From assembly GCA_947034895.1 (NCBI GenBank), contig OX344765.1, positions 9,491,001 through 9,555,000 on the forward strand: 64,000 bases of DNA, written 5' to 3'. Made by a program: the position numbers and the translations under genes. Shown here in pieces: positions 59,550 through 64,000 of this stretch. The notes beneath the pieces are model-generated. The model was not told the origin of the DNA and did not search any database. It was given only the letters and a program-made list of their open reading frames with translations. The stretch comes from Rhytidiadelphus loreus (Eukaryota; Streptophyta; Bryopsida; Hypnales; Hylocomiaceae). Within the stretch, counting starts at the first letter, position 1, and every line of letters starts with the position of its first letter.

Positions 59550-60625
59550 CTGAAAAACAAAATTCTCACCATCATCAATGGCGACAGATGAATAGGGCTT
59601 GTCGCAGTTCAAGACTTATGATCCGAGAATGGAGGTCAGTTTAGGCAACGCAATTGGAGATCTCTACAATGGAGCTCGTAGTTTGAGACGATATTCGGGC
59701 TCAAAATCGTGAAAGGCCGAATTTGAAAACAGATACCCTTACAAGCCTTCTTAAAAAGGCTTGTGACGAAGCTTTCAACAACTCTGAATTCCACACCGAC
59801 ATGATCGGAAAGAAAAGCATGCGGAAACAAAGTAGTTGCATGAATTCTTATACATGGGCATTCATCTCGTTGCTCAAGCTCCATGATCCCTAAACCCTAA
59901 ACTGTGACGTCCTCGCATCTCCACCCTCAGGAAACTTTGAAGAAGTAGCAATTTCAGAAAACAGATCAAGCAAATCAGAAACGCAATTCAGAACCACACG
60001 GAATATTCCATCCTCCAGGAACCCTGGCGTTACAAGATTCGTTCAGAGGCTCGCAACTTAATCATACCCGTGGACACAAAAAAAGGCACAAAGCTACTTG
60101 CGAAATCTCGTCAGGGATGATTCCACGTACCAGTGACAAAGCAGCCAGGACGAACATGTACAGCCGACTCCGGATTGAAGTACGCTAGATCAAATCCTAA
60201 GCATCGAACAAGGAACAGCCAACATAGTCGCCAATCGGACAAAAATTGAAGTGAGAGCAAGCCACACTGATCGCTGCCTTGAAAATTCCACCATCTCTGG
60301 CTGCCGCGACACGCTCTGGCTACCGAAACGCTCTCACCGACGACAATGGCGGAACTCAAGCACCTCCATCGCAAGGGCGTGCAAATGTTACTGCTCACAA
60401 TCCAGTTCAAAGCTGTAAATCGATAGAACCCCCACAGAACAGAAAGCTAAGCAACGACAACAAAACCAAGAGAACAAATCGTGGGATCAAAGGTTGAGCT
60501 TACAGGAGCAATAATGGAGCTGAGGATCAGAGAGACGAGGGACGGTCTCCGGTGCCCGTGGATCCCCGTGGGGATGGATGCATCAGAGGTACTGTAGTGG
60601 GCTCCGTCAGGATTTTTTCATCTCA
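59550..60625 (-). other. 5' region of NTF2-like copy 2
   Basis: Aligns with 21,356-22,427 nearly base for base, including the stretch around CAGAACCACACGGAATATTC and the CGTGGATCCCCGTGGGGATG block. Similarity stops at about 60,620. It should contain the missing first exon and promoter. No frame here shows a recognisable domain. Confidence 0.45.
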
Positions 60626-61255
60626 GAGGTTTCTACGTTGAAGCACGCTGAGAGCTTTCGACTTGAGGTGCACTTCACCAACGAATCTTAGATAGAAGGT
60701 GTACCTTGTACATGAGTTGTTATGTTTAGAGGAGTTGCAACCTTGTGAAATCAATGTACAATGCCATCCTACAATACTACTATCAAAGTCTCTCCTAATC
60801 CACCTTATGACCAAAAGATGAAGTTTGAACAAAATAAGTATGCAATTTGATAAGAATTCATTTGATTTGAGTTTAGAGTTTCATATTCTCTCTTATTCAA
60901 TTTTGTTGATTCAAAATTTGAAATTAATTGTAAGAATGAAAAATATTCATAGATTTCCAAGATTGAATTTGACTGACCTAGGTGCATTTATTTTATTTTG
61001 AATTTCATGCAATATTCTTCAATGGAAAAGAAAGAATCACTCTTATAACACTTTTGTCATAGTCATGGTAACTATTCTAGCTCCATAAATAGTGTTCATT
61101 CCATGAGTAGGGACAAATCTACAAAACTCTTCATTAGAAATTTTAAGAGTCCTTTTCAAAAATATAAGGGTCATTGGAAGAAACACATGTCCTATTTTCT
61201 GTCACAATTGGAGTGATGTTATTATCATTTGTTATAATTTTTGAAGCACAAGTCC
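60626..61255. other. Intergenic, no gene recognised
   Basis: AT-rich, no supported frame. Confidence 0.3.
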
Positions 61256-61259
61256 AATG

Positions 61260-62160
61260 AATATGAAATTTGTATTGGAGATGTTTAACTTGATGGTAAT
61301 CAAATCTCTTATTTTTTAGAAATTAAAAAAAATCATTTTATATTTAAAAGTCAATTTTATTAATTTGTCATACTTTGAGGTTTAGGGGTTTTCACTACAT
61401 TTGGATGTATCTAAATTGAATAATTCAGAGTTGAAATTTTGGTGGTCTATTCCTACACTATGTGAGCATATGCCTACTAATGGAAGTTTAAAAATATATT
61501 ATTTTATGTCCTCCAGGTCTATGTAAATAGGAGTCCCTTGTACCATTACAAAAAATCTAAGGCGTACAAAGGGTTGCGAGTTCCCTCCCGGGTGCAATTA
61601 GGGAATTCTTTTTTTTTGTTTTCCGGATCTGATGTGGCACTACTGGTGCCACGTCAGCTCCACGTTAGATTGACAAACTTTTTAAATTTTAAATTTTTTT
61701 TAATATTTTATTTTATTTTTTTTAATTTTTTTTAATTATTAATTTTTTTTAAATTTTTTTTAATTTTCTGTACTTGTACTATGGGTCTGCTGAAAATAAA
61801 AAACTAATCAGCCTCTTTCAGACCTCAAATTTTTCCTAATGAAGCATTTCTTGAACATTAAAGATGGTGTCAACTTCATTTTTTTGGTGAAATTTGATCA
61901 CCTTCAAGTCCTCCCAAATGTCTTATTTTTAATTTTTTTTGTTCATGATTTTCTATTTATTATTAATTTATTATTCATTGTTTTATTTTTCTTTAAAAAT
62001 CTGTCCTTTTTTTCGTTAGTATTATTTTAGTTATCTAAAGTAGTACATAGTACTTGCTATGGTACTTTTTGCTATTGATTTTTACAATCAATAGCTAAGA
62101 TTGTTCCGCTACATAGTACTTATAGTACTTTGGGGTTGCAATCGAGATTTTGCCGAAATG
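61260..62160 (+). repeat. Dispersed repeat R, copy 3, interrupted by a MITE
   Basis: Matches 50,330-50,900 in order and orientation (TTTGTATTGGAGATGTTTAA, GAGGTTTAGGGGTTTTCA, GGTGGTCTATTCCTACACTA, CATGATTTTCTATTTATTAT, GTACATAGTACTTGC). The match is split at 61,543/61,842 by the CATTAG-family MITE, so the repeat was there first. Confidence 0.7.
61544..61841. mobile_element. CATTAG-family MITE, member 6
   Basis: Ends CATTACAAAAAATCTAAGG and, inverted, CATTAGGAAAAATTTGAGG. Contains GCGAGTTCCCTCCCGGG, the palindrome CTGATGTGGCACTACTGGTG-CCACGTCAG and a long A/T core. Inserted in dispersed repeat R. Comparison with 50,590 and 45,150 shows no clear target duplication. Confidence 0.78.
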
Positions 62161-62690
62161 CTACAAAAAATGGAAGAAATTTCTTGCAATGACCCACACA
62201 ATTCTAGAGTGATGTGAATAAGGCTCCTTTTCTATAGTAGAATAGCCTTCCCTATATATTAATCTAAGACTATTCATCTTTTGTATTTAAAACTTCAATT
62301 GAAGTGAAAGTCCTCAATAAGTTTCATGGCAATGAAGGTGATATATATGCATTTGGGCAACACTTTTTGTTAGGTGTTCCTATTCCTTTCATCACTCTAA
62401 GAGTACTCTTGAACTATGGAACAATTCATAATACGATCAATCATTTAGCCTAATCATTTTTATATTGCCTCTAGTAACATTTTGTCTTTGAAACTCAAAA
62501 TAGTTATGACGTGAGGTGAATTTTATTTGACTTGATTTTCCTAAACAAATGTAATTGATATTGAGCATGATTAATTGAAATATTTTTACAAAACAAAGTC
62601 CTAATTAACAAAGCTATTGGAATTATTTTGAAGAATCCTGTTATCCCTAAGTTGAAATGGTAATTGCTTGCAAATTAAAATGAATGCATT
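62161..62690. other. Intergenic, no gene recognised
   Basis: AT-rich spacer. Nothing supported. Confidence 0.3.
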
Positions 62691-62691
62691 C

Positions 62692-63002
62692 CATTAGATG
62701 AGATTTCCCTACCGGGAAGGGCCGCGAGTTCCCAAGAAGAAAACTGGACGAAACTGACAAAACTGGACAAAAGTTGTTGTTTGTAGGGCCTACTAACCTG
62801 GCTAAGCGACTGCTAGGTCGATTTTTTCAAAAATAAAATATAAAATATAAAATATAATTTAATTTTGTTTTCCATTTCAAGACCTTAAATTTTTTTTTTA
62901 AACCACCCACCCCACCTGTCAGCCACGTTCGATGGGGCCCGGGGGAACGGAGTTGGGAACAGCTTGAAACGGCCCTCCAGCCCCCCCGAATCACATCTAA
63001 TG
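62692..63002. mobile_element. CATTAG-family MITE, member 7
   Basis: Ends CATTAGATGAGATTTCCC and, inverted, CATTAGATGTGATTCGGGG. It is close to member 2 in reverse orientation: CCCCCGGG...GGAACGGAG, TTGAAACGGCCCTC, AAAATAAAATATAAAAT core, GGCCGCGAGTTCCC. The 85-codon minus frame overlapping it is spurious. Confidence 0.78.
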
Positions 63003-63297
63003 AAATCTTCTAACTCTTGAGTAATGAATATCAATAGACCATTATCAAAATACTTTTTCCATAGATCTTTAGGATTTTCAATAAAAACAATATGTTTTTG
63101 ATATGAAAAAACATCAAATAAACTATTCAAATTTGATTGCATTTAGAATTACACTATTAAATATAAATAAAATGATTTTGATGGCAGAATAAAAAAAATC
63201 ATATAAACATCATCCAATCACATTAAAATCACATTAATAGGCTATTTGTATTCAAGACTAAATATATGAACTCTCTCTAAAATTTATCTCTAAAATA

Positions 63298-63846
63298 CTC
63301 CCTCCGTCCCAAAATGATCTTCTTGTTGTGGGAGGAAGGGGGGTGGCAAGGAATTTTCTACCATAGAAGCATAGTAGCCAAATCCATATAACATGGAGCT
63401 CATCAAAATTAATCCACCACCATTGGAGGCACAACTTATAGAAACATGGACCTAATCAAAGTTACCCCCTTCCCACTTGAAGCACATCCCAATTATTAGG
63501 GATTGGTTCTTTAAGGGATGCACATGGGCTGGAGTCAACTCAAACACTTCAAAATTTCAACTCATTATTGACTTTGTATATAGATCAAGGCCAACTATAA
63601 GCAATTGAATAAGCCTACAATGAACAATTGTGTGGCCACGAGTGTTCCTTGAGAATGTTCTAAAATTCAATTTTTAAGCTCTCCCAAATCACACTTTGAA
63701 AATTAATCCCACAAACAAAATTTCAGGATATTAAAAGATGGTGGAGCACCACTTACAAGTCAAAACGAATTTAAAAAATTATTATTTTAAAACTTAATCT
63801 CAAACATTTTGTGTAACTAGAAGATCATTTTGGGAAGGAGGGAGTA
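63298..63846. mobile_element. Stowaway-like MITE, long copy
   Basis: After TA, CTCCCTCCGTCCCAAAATGA; the right end is the near-perfect complement ATCATTTTGGGAAGGAGGGAG followed by TA. About 549 bp. These are textbook Stowaway-type termini with a TA target. No transposase frame. Confidence 0.88.
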
Positions 63847-63889
63847 CTAAACAGTCTCACTCAAGAGCACCTTCAGTTCAAAGAACGCT

Positions 63890-64000
63890 ATGGCGCCAAA
63901 TGAACCCGTCTTCTTCTTGCTGAAACGGATTGGTATTTACCGTGGAACTGTTGCCGTGGAACTGCTTCTTCGAATTTGTAAGAGATGCTCACCTTCGTTC
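63890..64000 (+). CDS. Possible start of a gene cut by the window edge
   Basis: From ATG at 63,890 the frame stays open for 37 codons to the last base (begins MAPNEPVFFLLKRIGIY). The base composition rises in GC compared with the upstream repeats. No domain is recognisable in so short a piece. It could equally be a chance frame or the leader of a minus-strand gene. Confidence 0.2.
   Translation, partial: MAPNEPVFFLLKRIGIYRGTVAVELLLRICKRCSPSF

Noticed and set aside
1..64000. CRISPR arrays, bacterial operons, tRNA or rRNA genes
   Set aside because: No evenly spaced identical repeats with unique spacers, no rRNA-like blocks and no cloverleaf sequences were noticed. The tandem repeats present are diverged minisatellites or LRR units.

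Overview
This is an AT-rich piece of a plant nuclear genome. The evidence is spliced genes with GT/AG introns, TIR-NB-LRR (TNL) resistance genes, a plant-type GT92 glycosyltransferase and many small inverted-repeat (MITE-like) transposons. TNLs argue against a monocot. An mpaB-type oxygenase and the very regular LPxSFGxLxNLxxL repeats would suit a seed-free plant or a gymnosperm, but that placement is inference. All convincing genes lie on the minus strand. Most of the window is old repeats and gene debris.

Layout. 1-12 kb: no convincing gene; degenerate minisatellites, an imperfect tandem duplication (5.5-8.7 kb), a hairpin cluster (9.0-9.3 kb) and MITEs. 12.1-22.4 kb: first copy of a duplicated segment, holding LRR debris, a TNL gene and an NTF2/SnoaL-like gene. 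23.2-26.8 kb: an intact three-exon GT92 gene with extra tandem copies of its 3' end. 26.8-37 kb: intergenic with several MITEs, two of them flanked by TTAA, and one possible unidentified gene fragment. 37.0-39.4 kb: a four-exon mpaB/latex-clearing-type oxygenase gene with one frameshift. 39.4-49.3 kb: intergenic, with a Ty1/copia pol remnant, a third LRR remnant and a hAT-like MITE with a perfect 8-bp target duplication. 49.4-60.6 kb: second copy of the TNL + NTF2-like segment. 60.6-64 kb: repeats, three MITEs and possibly the start of a gene cut by the window edge.

The main result is the duplicated TNL/NTF2-like cassette. Both TNL copies keep the same four-exon structure with matching splice phases, yet each carries a different single nonsense codon: copy 1 just before the P-loop, copy 2 inside the ARC region. 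As sequenced, copy 1 would make a TIR-only protein (about 220 aa) and copy 2 a TIR-NB protein (about 453 aa). The NTF2-like gene next to copy 1 also has a stop, while its partner next to copy 2 is open through the four exons I can define. Copy 1 carries two MITE insertions (hAT-like and Tourist-like) whose empty sites are preserved in copy 2, so the insertions can be dated relative to the duplication. I computed no identities or expression; splice sites were placed by eye using GT/AG, reading phase and agreement between the copies.
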